DNA of 64,000 nt, taken from contig JAFTVU010000003.1 in assembly GCA_017465665.1 (NCBI GenBank), positions 1 to 64,000 on the forward strand, in the 5' to 3' direction. Position 1 is the stretch's first letter; the number at the start of each line of letters is the position of its first letter. The position numbers were made by a program, and so were the translations under genes. Of the stretch, positions 24,442-33,796 are shown in pieces. This DNA is from Oscillospiraceae bacterium (GTDB lineage: Bacteria > Bacillota > Clostridia > Oscillospirales > Ruminococcaceae). The notes beneath the pieces are model-generated. The model had not been told where the DNA came from and searched no databases. It saw only the letters and a program-made list of their open reading frames with translations.

Positions 24442-27063
24442 TTAATAAGCCGCAAGGGATATCTTCCAATCCTTGCCCGTGGTACTTGTGCACTGATTCT
24501 GACGGTTTTCGCCGCTCAACAGATCTGTAGGCATATATTCAGGGAAACAGTTTATCATTGCATAGTCATCAGAAAGTACGTAATCCGAAACGATCAGACC
24601 GCCGCAGAATCTGACATATTTACCGCCTGCACCTGATAATCCGCCATAGCCCTTATATGTCATATACGGAGCATATACAAATCCAAACATCATGTTGTGC
24701 TGGATCTCTGTAAGATTACCGGCCTCATCCACTGATCCTGAGAAACGGATATCCGCACTCTCATGGCTGGATACAACGAAGTAATTTACTGTGGGGTATA
24801 CTGTATTGCCAGCACTGTCAAGAAGGAATTTCTTCTCCTCTTCGCCCAGGCTACCGATTTTAGCGTCTACCGCATCTCTGTCAACACGGTTTGTACATAA
24901 TCCGTAGTAGCTGTCAGGATCATTCTCATCCTTCCGCTCCGGTTCATATTCACATTCCTCACAGAACGAATACGTATACTCATGACGAGAACATGTTATT
25001 TCAACTATCTTTCCGCCGCACAATGTTCCATCGGCACGTTCCTTAGTACACAGCTTATATGCGGGGTTGGCATTAACATTTTCTGTAGTAGCGGGAGGCT
25101 TGCTGAGATCCTGAAGCGGGGTGACATAATACAGCGGCTTTCCTGTAGCGGGATTTTTGTGAATAGGATTTCTGTCTACTGTATAATGACAGGATGTACA
25201 ATTCTCATCACATTCACAGTGGATGAATGATCGTACCTGATCTGCTGTCGACGGAGATTCAGACATGAGCGCATTCGCATTGTAGCTGGTTCCGGTCATG
25301 CTCTTCCACTGACCATCTGTATCCTGACATTGCGATGTCGTTGACGAAATTGTTCCGCCAAGCAGACTGAACCAACCGCCGTGCATTACCTTCTGTCTGA
25401 AACCGTCCTGATATGTGACGCCCTCAGGCACATCAATAACCACACTTCCACGTCCGCGGATGAGTAACGTGAAGTTACAGGTGGATGGCTTATCACCGGG
25501 ATTGATGATACTTGGATTCCAACAGAACGTCTCATTCTTATCGTCTGCACCCTCCCAGTCTCTATTGGGAAGAACCTTGATGATATGCTGGTTATTAGGA
25601 TCATCACCCGTATCAATAATTAGAGCAATATGAGTATGATCCGAACCGCCTATATCCCATACAACATCCTTAATGACATGTGCAGAGTATACCAGATCAC
25701 GGCCTTCGCCAAAATAATCATCTGCGGTCTTAGGCTCCCAGGGGATCTCATGCACAAGCGTCTTAGGGGGAGTTCCTTCAGGTCCGACTGTATTACCGTT
25801 GTTGTAATACAGAGTCAGTGCATTCTGAGAACCAAGCGAAGCAGAAGTTCTTGTATCCAGCGCCTCAATGTAATCCTTACGTGGAGTAGGAGGCGTTGTG
25901 CTGGTATCTTCGGGTTTAGAGGAATTGATCTCCCACTTGTAGAAAGTCTTACTGGATGTGAGGCCATTTAACTTTTCTACCATCTCATCCACATCCATGT
26001 TGCCGTCAACTTCATCGCCTACCCACTTTTGAGCAGGGTATGTATTATTATCCTTATCAGTGATCGTACCATTGCACCGATAAAAATCAGGAAGACTTCC
26101 TATCTTACCATCCTCGTCAAGGTAAATATTACCCTTTACAAACAGCTTACAATCATCAGGGAAATCCTGATTTGCAAGGAAATACAGATCTCCGTTGACA
26201 TAGATATCACAATTCTGAGGAACGGTACCCTGACAGTAGTAATCATTACCTACCATAACGAGGCCTCTTTCCTCGTTGCTGTAAGAACCGTTGCTATCTG
26301 CATCAAATCCAAGATTAAGCAGCTGAGTAGAGTTGATATATAACGTATCACGAATAGCCCATGTAAGAGGTTTTATGGGATTGGTTCCTGTATGATAAAT
26401 AAGGTTAAGCGAACCGCCGGAAATTACATTACCATTCAGATAAAGAGATGCGCCTGCATAGCCACCAATAACCGTATATGGATTATCAAAACACATATCG
26501 GTAGCGTAAGTACCGTTCTCTACATATACGTCATTGGGCGCATAACCGGTAGACAGGAACGTCTGGTTAGGTCCTTCAACTTCATATTCCGCAACTGAGA
26601 TCTTAAAGAATGTATGTGTGGTGTCTACCACACCATTGACGGAAACTGTTATTGCCATGTCATACATCTGTACAGAATTTTCATCTGCCAGACGTGAAAT
26701 GGTTACAGTATAAGCACCTAGCTGATCGTCCTCTTCGTTGCCTGTTCCAAGAAATGCAGCAAATGTATTACCATTGGTGCTGATAGTGTCACCCACCTGC
26801 ATTTTCTGAATAGCGCCTTTGAACGTTTCACTGCCGGTATCTGTCCATTTATCAGCTCTGAGACCTGAAATAATGGCATCGGAAAGCGATACCGCCGAAC
26901 GATAGGACTGCTCGGTGTAAAATACCTTATACTGTACCTCTCTGGATGCAACCACTGAGAAATACATTGCCATGACAAGAACCATCAGCGCCGTCATCAA
27001 GCTCAATACCATGAACAACGCAGAACCGCGTTGGCTCAGGTATTTCCTGAGAGCGTGTTTCAT
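24442..27063 (-). CDS. Large PilX/GspK-like tip protein with cysteine-rich region
   Basis: 873 residues. The N-terminus SQRG|SALFMVLSLMTALMVL is a pilin-type helix that lacks the +5 Glu, the hallmark of GspK-type tip subunits. The following 820 residues are exported and mostly unrecognised, with many aromatic, Asn and Thr residues. Residues about 616-725 hold about eleven cysteines, several as CxC or CxxC pairs (CECDENCTSC, CEEC). They could bind metal or form disulfides. GspK/PilX proteins are usually 200-350 residues, so this is a strongly enlarged version, plausibly the pilus-tip adhesin. Confidence 0.8.
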   Translation of the reverse strand: MKHALRKYLSQRGSALFMVLSLMTALMVLVMAMYFSVVASREVQYKVFYTEQSYRSAVSLSDAIISGLRADKWTDTGSETFKGAIQKMQVGDTISTNGNTFAAFLGTGNEEDDQLGAYTVTISRLADENSVQMYDMAITVSVNGVVDTTHTFFKISVAEYEVEGPNQTFLSTGYAPNDVYVENGTYATDMCFDNPYTVIGGYAGASLYLNGNVISGGSLNLIYHTGTNPIKPLTWAIRDTLYINSTQLLNLGFDADSNGSYSNEERGLVMVGNDYYCQGTVPQNCDIYVNGDLYFLANQDFPDDCKLFVKGNIYLDEDGKIGSLPDFYRCNGTITDKDNNTYPAQKWVGDEVDGNMDVDEMVEKLNGLTSSKTFYKWEINSSKPEDTSTTPPTPRKDYIEALDTRTSASLGSQNALTLYYNNGNTVGPEGTPPKTLVHEIPWEPKTADDYFGEGRDLVYSAHVIKDVVWDIGGSDHTHIALIIDTGDDPNNQHIIKVLPNRDWEGADDKNETFCWNPSIINPGDKPSTCNFTLLIRGRGSVVIDVPEGVTYQDGFRQKVMHGGWFSLLGGTISSTTSQCQDTDGQWKSMTGTSYNANALMSESPSTADQVRSFIHCECDENCTSCHYTVDRNPIHKNPATGKPLYYVTPLQDLSKPPATTENVNANPAYKLCTKERADGTLCGGKIVEITCSRHEYTYSFCEECEYEPERKDENDPDSYYGLCTNRVDRDAVDAKIGSLGEEEKKFLLDSAGNTVYPTVNYFVVSSHESADIRFSGSVDEAGNLTEIQHNMMFGFVYAPYMTYKGYGGLSGAGGKYVRFCGGLIVSDYVLSDDYAMINCFPEYMPTDLLSGENRQNQCTSTTGKDWKISLAAY

Positions 27064-27129
27064 TGTACATTACCTCCTTGTCGGCTATGCCGACCATGTA
27101 AAGCATCAATCTGGTTCATATTTCCAGGT

Positions 27130-27153
27130 GGCGCATACATTTTGTATGCGCCA
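27130..27153 (-). other. Intercistronic hairpins between pilO-like and tip-protein genes
   Basis: TGGCGCATACA / TGTATGCGCCA pair across a short TTT loop, and a second hairpin GTCGGC/GCCGAC lies at about 27077-27091 near the ribosome site of the tip-protein gene. Neither has a T-tract. They may reduce or process the downstream message. Confidence 0.5.
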
Positions 27154-27172
27154 ACCAGTAGGGACTAAAGAA

Positions 27173-28090
27173 TTACTGCTCCTGAGCCTCAAGCTGGGGA
27201 GTAGGATCCTGCATACGCTCAATGCTGTAGAATGTAATTGTAGAGGACATTGTGTAGATAGTATCAGATACTTCAAGACGAGCATCTTCTTCCTCGCCTT
27301 CCGCACCCTCGGGGTTCTCGGCAGGCTTCTCATCTGCGGGACGCTTCATGTTGTTCTCCTTGTAAAGAGCATCCAGAGCCTTATCCTCAGCCTCTTCCTC
27401 AATAGTCTTCTTTAACTCATCATAATACTCTTCGTTCTCGGGATAGCTGAATGCCATACCGTTGATCATGATAGCCTTTCTGGTCTCATTGCCGTTCTCA
27501 TTCTTGAAGTAGCTGTTTACCTCGTCACAGAACTTAATAAGCTCTTCCTGAGAAAGTGCAGTTACATCAAAGCTTACTGTGATGGAACCCACATCCTGCG
27601 AAGATCCGAGCGCATCCTTTATTGCCTGCCAACGTGCTTCTGTTGCAAGCTCTGCTTCAGTAGGCTGAATATCCTGTGTAACGTATGTCTTGAGAGCGTA
27701 TGTAACCTCTTTCTCTTCGAAATATTTGGGAGAAAGCGTGGTGGTAGAAGGCTCACTTATATTTAGAGATTCCACATAAACATCTGCATCACACTGATCA
27801 AGGAATGCTCTGAACTCTGCATCCACTTCATATGGGGTCATTTCCTCAAAGAACATATCAGCAAGATTCTGACCTGCCTCATAAGCGTCCAGCACCTGCT
27901 GCTTGAGATCATCCTTTGTAGCGGCCTTATCCTGTGCAGCCTGCAGCTCCTGTGTCTTGGAATCAAGTGTAACATTGGACTGACCGACCTTCTGCACCTT
28001 AGGAACGATATACAGCCAGATTCCCAGACCGATAATAAGTACAACAGCGATAATAAGTACGCCGATTCTTTCCTGCTTGCTGAGTTTCAT
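27173..28090 (-). CDS. pilO: PilO-like pilus alignment protein
   Basis: 305 residues. A short cytoplasmic N-terminus is followed by a transmembrane helix (about residues 9-30), a coiled coil (about 35-75) and a mixed alpha/beta domain, the architecture of PilO. The last 60 residues include an acidic, Glu-rich stretch not usual in PilO. Its ATG overlaps the stop of the pilM-pilN gene by one base, so the two are translationally coupled. PilO dimerises with PilN and links PilM to the pilus fibre. Identification is by architecture and order more than by motif. Confidence 0.75.
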   Translation of the reverse strand: MKLSKQERIGVLIIAVVLIIGLGIWLYIVPKVQKVGQSNVTLDSKTQELQAAQDKAATKDDLKQQVLDAYEAGQNLADMFFEEMTPYEVDAEFRAFLDQCDADVYVESLNISEPSTTTLSPKYFEEKEVTYALKTYVTQDIQPTEAELATEARWQAIKDALGSSQDVGSITVSFDVTALSQEELIKFCDEVNSYFKNENGNETRKAIMINGMAFSYPENEEYYDELKKTIEEEAEDKALDALYKENNMKRPADEKPAENPEGAEGEEEDARLEVSDTIYTMSSTITFYSIERMQDPTPQLEAQEQ

Positions 28091-29724
28091 TATTCAGCCA
28101 CCTCCTCTGCTTCTGCGGTTTCTAAGATGTTTTCTACATATTCCTCATCGCTGCCTACCTGAATATTCATCGAGAGATTGAATGTGAAGATAGTATCAAA
28201 TACAGTATCGCCATCGCTCTGGAGATAAGCATAGGTGATATGATCGCTTCCGTTAGCCTTCTCAAAACCGCTATAAGAAACATTTACAAAATAAGGATCG
28301 CCGTACTGGTCAAGAACGTTTTCAGTAAGATACTTTGCGTAAGCAGCAGGGATTCCAGTGGGATCTCCCATACATCTGCCTATGAAACTAATATTTACAT
28401 CATAATTGCTTACGCTGAAATCTACTACCAGAAGCTCCTGATCGTTCTCAAGAACATTATCCATAGGCTCGATAGCCTTTTCATAAACATAGCTTGTAGC
28501 CTTGGGCTGGTAATTGTACAGCATTGTGGTCTGGTCCATGCTTGCATTATAGCTTGCAAAGCCGTCCAGCATGGATTTTCTGTTATTTACGATATTGATA
28601 TCCTTCTGAAGCACAGGATCATCGATCTGAGCCTGGATAGAAGATATCTCCTTCTGGATGCTGCTGTTATAGATATCAAACACTGCACCTACGCCAAACA
28701 CCAGCGCAGCAGCACCAACGCAGCAGCCTGCAAGCGCAATGAGATATCCGCTCATGCCCTTGGACTCCTTAGCGGAGGTTGCTTCCAGCAGGTTGATATG
28801 CTCCAGATCCTTGTTTCTTCTATAGATAGCACCGATAGCGTTAGCGTACTTAGTGAAATCTATCTCAGTCATCGTGATAACGGTGCTGGGAGTTGCAAGA
28901 ACATACGCAGGAACGTTGAAAGAGGAGATAGCGTTGGAAAGCTCGATGAAGTTCTGGATGTCACCGTAGAACATGATCTCCTTCAGGGGCTTAGCACCCT
29001 TACGGCTCTTAATGAACTGGATCATTCTGAACAGGTTATCGTACACCGCTCTTGTAACATAATCGGGAGCGTTGTCGTAATCTGCAGGATCGATATTGAA
29101 GAAACGGGAGAATACGATCTGATTATCCTCATACAGATTCATGTTGAGGAAGTTCTTATCGATCTGAATGAGCAGCATGGGCATTCTGTCAGCCATCTTA
29201 GGTGTGTTCACGATAAGACGTGTAACAGAGTTATTGGAAATGTTTACTGCTCTGAGTGCAAGACCGATGTGGGAGAACAGTCTTACATAACCGTCAACCA
29301 GACGCTGAGGGCAGGCAGAAGCGATGACCTTGATCATCTTGTTCTTCTCCTCATCCTCAACCTCACCTGCGATGGTGTAAGAGATGTTGTACTCATTATT
29401 TACGCCCATGTTGGACTGGATCATCGCCTCGATAGCGATGGTGTTCTTCAGGCTCTTGGGCTTGGGCAGCAGCAGCTCCTTGTAAACGATGGAGCTGGAA
29501 GTGATGGACACGATAGCGTCCTTCTCCTTGATGCCCTTTGTCTTGATGATATCGTTGAGCTCTGCGGCAACCATGGGAACATCAGTGATGTAACCGTTGG
29601 AGACCATGCCGAGAGTCAGCTCGCGTGTATCAGCGTCCTGAACACGGATCTTGTTACCGCTGTGAGTACCGATAACGAGCTTTATTTGTCTGTCGGTAAT
29701 ATCGATAGAAAGCATTGTTTTCAC
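28090..29724 (-). CDS. pilM: PilM-PilN fusion protein
   Basis: 544 residues. Residues 1-300 are an actin-like PilM domain (MLSIDITDRQIKLVIG phosphate-1-type start, GAIYRR end). At about residue 308 comes HINLLEA, the conserved PilN N-terminal motif that binds the groove of PilM. A transmembrane helix (about 323-346), coiled coil and PilN-like extracellular domain follow. PilM and PilN are separate proteins in most systems; here the motif is covalently tethered. It is followed without a gap by the pilO-like gene. Confidence 0.85.
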   Translation of the reverse strand: MKTMLSIDITDRQIKLVIGTHSGNKIRVQDADTRELTLGMVSNGYITDVPMVAAELNDIIKTKGIKEKDAIVSITSSSIVYKELLLPKPKSLKNTIAIEAMIQSNMGVNNEYNISYTIAGEVEDEEKNKMIKVIASACPQRLVDGYVRLFSHIGLALRAVNISNNSVTRLIVNTPKMADRMPMLLIQIDKNFLNMNLYEDNQIVFSRFFNIDPADYDNAPDYVTRAVYDNLFRMIQFIKSRKGAKPLKEIMFYGDIQNFIELSNAISSFNVPAYVLATPSTVITMTEIDFTKYANAIGAIYRRNKDLEHINLLEATSAKESKGMSGYLIALAGCCVGAAALVFGVGAVFDIYNSSIQKEISSIQAQIDDPVLQKDINIVNNRKSMLDGFASYNASMDQTTMLYNYQPKATSYVYEKAIEPMDNVLENDQELLVVDFSVSNYDVNISFIGRCMGDPTGIPAAYAKYLTENVLDQYGDPYFVNVSYSGFEKANGSDHITYAYLQSDGDTVFDTIFTFNLSMNIQVGSDEEYVENILETAEAEEVAE

Positions 29725-29793
29725 CTCATAATAATTATATGGTTTTTACGGAGCGCAGTGTGCGCCGCCGCACGCGGGGTTTTTCGTAAGCGA

Positions 29794-30987
29794 TCAGGAT
29801 ACATCCTGCATACCACCGTAAAGCATGGGGAACAGTGCTGCAAGCACCAGACCGATAACAACACCCATGATGATGATCATCAGAGGCTCCATCAGTCCAA
29901 CCAGCTTACCGATAGCGGAATCGGCTTCTTCATCGTAGTAATCGGCAGCCTTGTTAAGGATGGTATCCAGTGTACCTGACTCCTCACCTACGAATATGAT
30001 CGAGGTAAACATGCCCTCGAATATCTCTGTCTTTTCGATCGCCTTTGACATGCTCTCACCGAGCTTGATGTTATCGATAGCCTCGGCAAAGCGCTTCTTT
30101 ACATATGTATTTCCAAGAACTGCTACAGACTTTTCGATACAGTCTACAAGCTGCAGACCTGCACCGTAGAGGTTAGCCATGTTTCTTGCGAAACGACCTG
30201 TATAAATTGTGGACATCAGCTTGCCGACCTTGGGTATCTTCAGCAGCAGCTCATCCATCTTGAGCTTTGTAGCAGGGATCCTTGCAACTACCCAGAAAAA
30301 TGCCACTATAACAGCGATAACGATAAGATATACATACCAGTAATTGATCATCGAATCGGATACTGCCATCATGCCCGCACTGAGTGCATTCATATCCTCA
30401 GGATCCATCATGGAACCGAACTGAGGCAGGATCATCGTAAACATCAGAACTACTACCGCGATAATGAGCACCAGCAGCACCAGAGGATAGATCATGGCAC
30501 TCTTCACCTTGTTTGCGGTCTTATTCGCGTTAGCAAAGTGGTCAGATACTCGGTTGAGGATCTGATCGAGAGTACCGGAAGCCTCACCTGCGGCAACCAT
30601 GCTGACGAACATATCCGGAAATACGCCCGGCTTTGTTGCGAGAACATCGGAGAAGGATTTACCCTTCTGTACCTCCTCGTAGATATCGAGAAGTACTGCC
30701 TTTGCCTTTTTGTTTTCCTGCTGTTCCTGCAGAATGTGGAGCGCTCTTACAAGAGAAAGACCTGCGGATGTCATCGAAGCGAGCTGACGGCTTATGAATG
30801 ATACCTCTTTTGTCTTAAACTTGTACTTTACATCTACCGCATCGTGCGCACCATGGTCACGATACTTTGTAACGTAAAGATTTCGTTCCTTCAGCTTTCG
30901 CTGAAGATCCTGATAATCCTCTGCCATTTCCTTGCCGTGGACTATCTTTCCACTGACATCGGTGGCTGTATACGAGAATTTTTTCAC
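29794..30987 (-). CDS. pilC: Type IV pilus inner-membrane platform protein PilC
   Basis: About 397 residues with two T2SSF domains, each a helical bundle followed by membrane helices. Signatures include ASMTSAGLSLVRALHIL, GTLDQILNRVSDHF, NLYGAGLQLVDCIE and GEESGTLDTIL. PilC couples the PilB/PilT ATPases to pilin insertion. The start is GTG at 30987 behind GGAGG; an in-frame upstream ATG has no ribosome site. It is the first gene after the strong promoter at 31082-31110, so it heads the pilC-pilMN-pilO-tip-minor pilin operon. Confidence 0.95.
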   Translation of the reverse strand: MKKFSYTATDVSGKIVHGKEMAEDYQDLQRKLKERNLYVTKYRDHGAHDAVDVKYKFKTKEVSFISRQLASMTSAGLSLVRALHILQEQQENKKAKAVLLDIYEEVQKGKSFSDVLATKPGVFPDMFVSMVAAGEASGTLDQILNRVSDHFANANKTANKVKSAMIYPLVLLVLIIAVVVLMFTMILPQFGSMMDPEDMNALSAGMMAVSDSMINYWYVYLIVIAVIVAFFWVVARIPATKLKMDELLLKIPKVGKLMSTIYTGRFARNMANLYGAGLQLVDCIEKSVAVLGNTYVKKRFAEAIDNIKLGESMSKAIEKTEIFEGMFTSIIFVGEESGTLDTILNKAADYYDEEADSAIGKLVGLMEPLMIIIMGVVIGLVLAALFPMLYGGMQDVS

Positions 30988-31081
30988 CGGATAACCTCCA
31001 TTCCCCTTGCAACCCAAGTTGCAACTGATTTAACGGGTGCTTATGGGCATAGTTCACCCAATACCGTTTTTGAGTATATAA

Positions 31082-31110
31082 ATTATACCACAAAATCCGC
31101 CTTATTTCAA
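31082..31110 (-). promoter_or_regulatory. Sigma-A promoter of the pilC operon
   Basis: Minus strand -35 TTGAAA (31105-31110), 17-base spacer, -10 TATAAT (31082-31087). The leader contains the perfect hairpin GTTGCAA/TTGCAAC (31007-31013 and 31018-31024) about 20 bases before the GTG start, close to the ribosome site. Confidence 0.85.
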
Positions 31111-31255
31111 GCGTGACATTTCCTGAAAACCGCAAAAAGTGGCAAATTAGTGCAAAATGTAATGTAGAAATTCCAAAGACGGTTATGTGCAAATTAACTA
31201 AATCTTAGCCTAATTAGGCATTTTAAGCGCACTGTTAAGCTATTTAAAGCTAATT

Positions 31256-32320
31256 TTAAGTTGCGCCTGCTGCACACTCGCACAGCCTCTCTGAAACATT
31301 TCGTATAACGTCGCACAGCTCCAGCTTTTTTAGCCAACGCTTCGGCAAAGCCGCTTCACCATACATTGCACCCATGATATTTCCGCATACAGAGCCGGTG
31401 CTGTCACTGTCGCCATCATGATTCACAGCCAGTCTAAGTGCATTCTCAACGCTCGTACTGTGGCATAATGCACAATAGACCGCTATAGCCAGCGTCTCCT
31501 CCGCGACCCAGCCCTGCCCTAGACGGCGCACCGCTTCCAGCGGAGAAACATCGGAAGCATCCAGCGAGCGCGCATGATCAAGAGCCCGATACGTTTCCAT
31601 GCATCCGTCATAGCCCCTGAGTATATACAGAGCCACATCCAGAGCCTCCGCCACATCAGCACCGCAGGTAAGCTCTGCAATCATTGCTCCCAGAGCCCCC
31701 GCCGCAAGATAGCCTGTATGATGAGTGTGCGTTATCGCGGCAAATTCCGCCGCCATGCGGAACGCTCTCTCGCTATCGCGGAAAAAGTACAGACCTGCAG
31801 GCGCAACGCGCATAACTCCTCCGCAGCCCTTGCTGTCATTGATCTTGTTGACAAATCGTCCGTAATTGTGCCCCGCAGCCTGCTTCAGCGCAGAAATACA
31901 GGTGCTCCCGGGGGCTCGTCTGTCGCACATTCCGTCAACAGTGACAAGCTCCTTGATAAACGGGGCGTTATCATCCAGCACATGGCTGTATTCGCGGCTT
32001 GCCAGCATTTTCTCCTGTGTATACAGCCAGCGCTGATAAGAATAGAACACATAGGATGTGTAGCTGGTCATCTCGTTTTTTCCACCCAGCTTATCCGCGG
32101 CCACTATTCCCTCGGCGGTAAACAGAGTCATCTGTGTATCATCGGATATCAGTGCACGCCCCTTTTCCTTATTTGTTTTAGGTGCGGTGATACCGTTCCT
32201 GCCGTAATTTTTAACTATCTCGTCCCTTGACATGAACTCAACAGGATATCCAAGCGCATCTCCGAGTGCGCCACCCAGCAGACAGCCGCTGAATTTATCC
32301 TTTAGTGATATGCCTCCCAT
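31256..32320 (-). CDS. ADP-ribosylglycohydrolase-family protein
   Basis: 354 residues. The N-terminal GCLLGGALGDALGYPVEF and metal-binding SDDTQMT, with a late NHDGDSDSTGS, give the Mg-binding aspartates of the DraG/ARH family. It removes ADP-ribose from proteins, nucleic acids or small molecules; the substrate cannot be read from sequence. No ADP-ribosyltransferase gene is visible nearby, so it is not an obvious toxin-antitoxin or DraT/DraG pair. It is a single gene under its own promoter (32359-32387), facing away from the rpsF operon. Confidence 0.9.
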   Translation of the reverse strand: MGGISLKDKFSGCLLGGALGDALGYPVEFMSRDEIVKNYGRNGITAPKTNKEKGRALISDDTQMTLFTAEGIVAADKLGGKNEMTSYTSYVFYSYQRWLYTQEKMLASREYSHVLDDNAPFIKELVTVDGMCDRRAPGSTCISALKQAAGHNYGRFVNKINDSKGCGGVMRVAPAGLYFFRDSERAFRMAAEFAAITHTHHTGYLAAGALGAMIAELTCGADVAEALDVALYILRGYDGCMETYRALDHARSLDASDVSPLEAVRRLGQGWVAEETLAIAVYCALCHSTSVENALRLAVNHDGDSDSTGSVCGNIMGAMYGEAALPKRWLKKLELCDVIRNVSERLCECAAGAT

Positions 32321-32358
32321 AATTGCCGCCCTTCCGTTCTTAAATCTTTCTTAATTTT

Positions 32359-32387
32359 ATTCTACCACAACCCGACTGATATTGCAA
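32359..32387 (-). promoter_or_regulatory. Sigma-A promoter of ADP-ribosylglycohydrolase gene
   Basis: Minus strand -35 TTGCAA (32382-32387), 17-base spacer, -10 TAGAAT (32359-32364), about 40 bases before the ATG. Confidence 0.7.
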
Positions 32388-32490
32388 CATATTTATATTA
32401 ATATTTTAAATAGTATACTTCACGAAGCTCATATATGCAATTTAAACATAAAATCAAGTGAAAATTCGCATTAAATGTCCCAATATGCGC

Positions 32491-32519
32491 TTGACAAGCC
32501 GTTTTTAATCTGATATAAT
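32491..32519 (+). promoter_or_regulatory. Sigma-A promoter of rpsF-ssb-rpsR
   Basis: A perfect -35 TTGACA (32491-32496), 17 bases, a perfect -10 TATAAT (32514-32519). The leader folds into GTTAAGG/CCTTAAC (32526-32549) and CGCAC/GTGCG (32558-32572) hairpins before the AAGGAGG site. An S6:S18 autoregulatory leader is known for this operon in many bacteria, but I could not confirm its conserved motif here. Confidence 0.92.
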
Positions 32520-32602
32520 AACATAGTTAAGGCTTTTACTGACCTTAACTCCTTTCTCGCACACAGGGTGCGGGATATAATCCAGAAGGAGGTGCTTTAT
32601 AA

Positions 32603-32902
32603 ATGGCAAAGATCACAGAAAAGTATGAGGCAATCATCGTTTTCTCTCTCAAGAAGGACGAAGAGCAGATCAAGGCTCTCACAGCAAAGTTTGCTGACCT
32701 GATCAAGGAAAACGGTACACTCGGCGAGATCGACGAGTGGGGCAAGAGAAAGCTCGCATACGAGATCAACTATGAGTCCGAAGGTTACTACGTTCTGTAC
32801 AACTTCGAGTCCAAGCCTGATTTCCCCGCTGAGCTGGAGCGTGTCATCAACATCACTGACGGCGTTCTGCGTTCCATCGTAGTTCTTGCACAGGGCAAGT
32901 AA
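32603..32902 (+). CDS. rpsF: 30S ribosomal protein S6
   Basis: 99 residues beginning with YEAIIVFSLKKDEEQI and containing WGKRKLAYEIN, the S6 family core. S6 binds 16S rRNA together with S18 in the platform of the small subunit. It is the first gene of the conserved rpsF-ssb-rpsR operon with an ideal promoter and ribosome site. Confidence 0.97.
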   Translation: MAKITEKYEAIIVFSLKKDEEQIKALTAKFADLIKENGTLGEIDEWGKRKLAYEINYESEGYYVLYNFESKPDFPAELERVINITDGVLRSIVVLAQGK

Positions 32903-32933
32903 TTCAAACGTGATCTAATCGGGAGGTGTATTT

Positions 32934-33392
32934 ATGTTCAACAAAGTAATCATGATGGGTCGTATCGTAAACGATATCGAATTCAAAACAACACCTACAG
33001 GCGTTAATGTCGCACAGTTCCGCATCGCGGTAGACAGACGCTTCCAGCAGAAGGGCGAAGAAAGAAAATCTGATTTCTTCAACATCGTCGTATGGCGTCA
33101 GCAGGCGGATTTTGTAAACCGCTACTTCTCCAAGGGTCGCATGATCATGATCGAAGGCGAGCTGAACACCAGACAGTACACCGATAAGAACGGCAGCCCC
33201 AGTACCTGGTACGAAATAGTTGCCGACCGAGTTAGCTTCACAGGCGAAAAGTCGCAGGGAGGCTCTTACGGAGATTCCTACGGCGCACCTGCACCGTCTG
33301 CTCCTCCGCAGTATAACGCTGCGCCTGCTGCACCCGCAGCACCCGTAAGCGATTTCTCCGCAGCGGAGTCTGACGACGACTACCCGTTCTGA
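32934..33392 (+). CDS. ssb: Single-stranded DNA-binding protein
   Basis: 152 residues. The OB-fold N-terminal domain ([20 protein letters not shown]) is followed by a flexible Pro/Ala/Gly linker (about 110-140) and the acidic tip DDDYPF, which recruits replication and repair proteins. It binds ssDNA as a tetramer. Its place between rpsF and rpsR is the standard Firmicutes arrangement. Confidence 0.97.
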   Translation: MFNKVIMMGRIVNDIEFKTTPTGVNVAQFRIAVDRRFQQKGEERKSDFFNIVVWRQQADFVNRYFSKGRMIMIEGELNTRQYTDKNGSPSTWYEIVADRVSFTGEKSQGGSYGDSYGAPAPSAPPQYNAAPAAPAAPVSDFSAAESDDDYPF

Positions 33393-33439
33393 TTGAACAA
33401 ATTACCGTTTTACCTATACTGATAAGGAGGTTAAGTACC

Positions 33440-33688
33440 ATGGCTGAAAAGTTTGAGAGATCCGCTCATCCCGTTAAGCGCGCTAGAAAAAAGGTTTGCC
33501 AGTTCTGCGCTGAGAAGTCCGAGTTCATCGACTACAAGGATGTAGCAAAGCTGAGAAAGTGCATGACAGAGCGTGCTAAGATTCTTCCCAGAAGAGTAAC
33601 AGGCTGCTGTGCATACCACCAGAGAGAGCTCACAACAGCGATCAAGAGAGCAAGACAGGTTGCACTCATCCCCTACACCGCTGAGTAA
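33440..33688 (+). CDS. rpsR: 30S ribosomal protein S18
   Basis: 82 residues. The core [20 protein letters not shown] and a late [16 protein letters not shown] are diagnostic of S18. An N-terminal CQFC pair, with C-x-x-C spacing and later cysteines in the protein, suggests a zinc-binding C+ paralogue. It partners S6 in the 30S platform. A strong terminator follows. Confidence 0.97.
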   Translation: MAEKFERSAHPVKRARKKVCQFCAEKSEFIDYKDVAKLRKCMTERAKILPRRVTGCCAYHQRELTTAIKRARQVALIPYTAE

Positions 33689-33710
33689 TTGGCTCTATAA
33701 TCGAACATTA

Positions 33711-33741
33711 AACCCTGCTTTTCAGCAGGGTTTTTGTTTTT
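33711..33741 (+). terminator. Terminator of rpsF-ssb-rpsR
   Basis: AACCCTGCT (33711-33719) / AGCAGGGTT (33724-33732) with loop TTTC, followed by TTTGTTTTTT. Confidence 0.93.
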
Positions 33742-33744
33742 TGC

Positions 33745-33773
33745 TTGATAACATAGCAATAATGTTGTATAAT
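33745..33773 (+). promoter_or_regulatory. Sigma-A promoter of dnaE
   Basis: -35 TTGATA (33745-33750), 17-base spacer, -10 TATAAT (33768-33773). The start point falls about 15 bases before the GGAGG site, giving a very short leader. Confidence 0.8.
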
Positions 33774-33796
33774 AACAGTAAAAGGAGGGCAGGATC

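Noticed and set aside
28240..29979. A 579-codon open frame on the plus strand opposite the pilM-pilN gene
   Set aside because: Composition is typical of an antisense shadow, with no ribosome site or known motif. The minus-strand gene has clear PilM and PilN motifs and operon context.
15614..31110. Type II secretion or competence (ComG) system instead of type IV pili
   Set aside because: A PilT retraction ATPase, PilM/N/O components and several full-length pilins favour retractable type IV pili. No ComGC-type short pilins or DNA-uptake genes are adjacent.
31256..32320. ADP-ribosylation toxin-antitoxin or DraT/DraG system
   Set aside because: Only the hydrolase is present. Neighbours are pilC and rpsF under separate promoters, with no transferase candidate.
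32520..32600. S6:S18 autoregulatory leader before rpsF
   Set aside because: Two hairpins are present, but I could not place the conserved CCG-containing binding motif, so it is mentioned only within the promoter entry.
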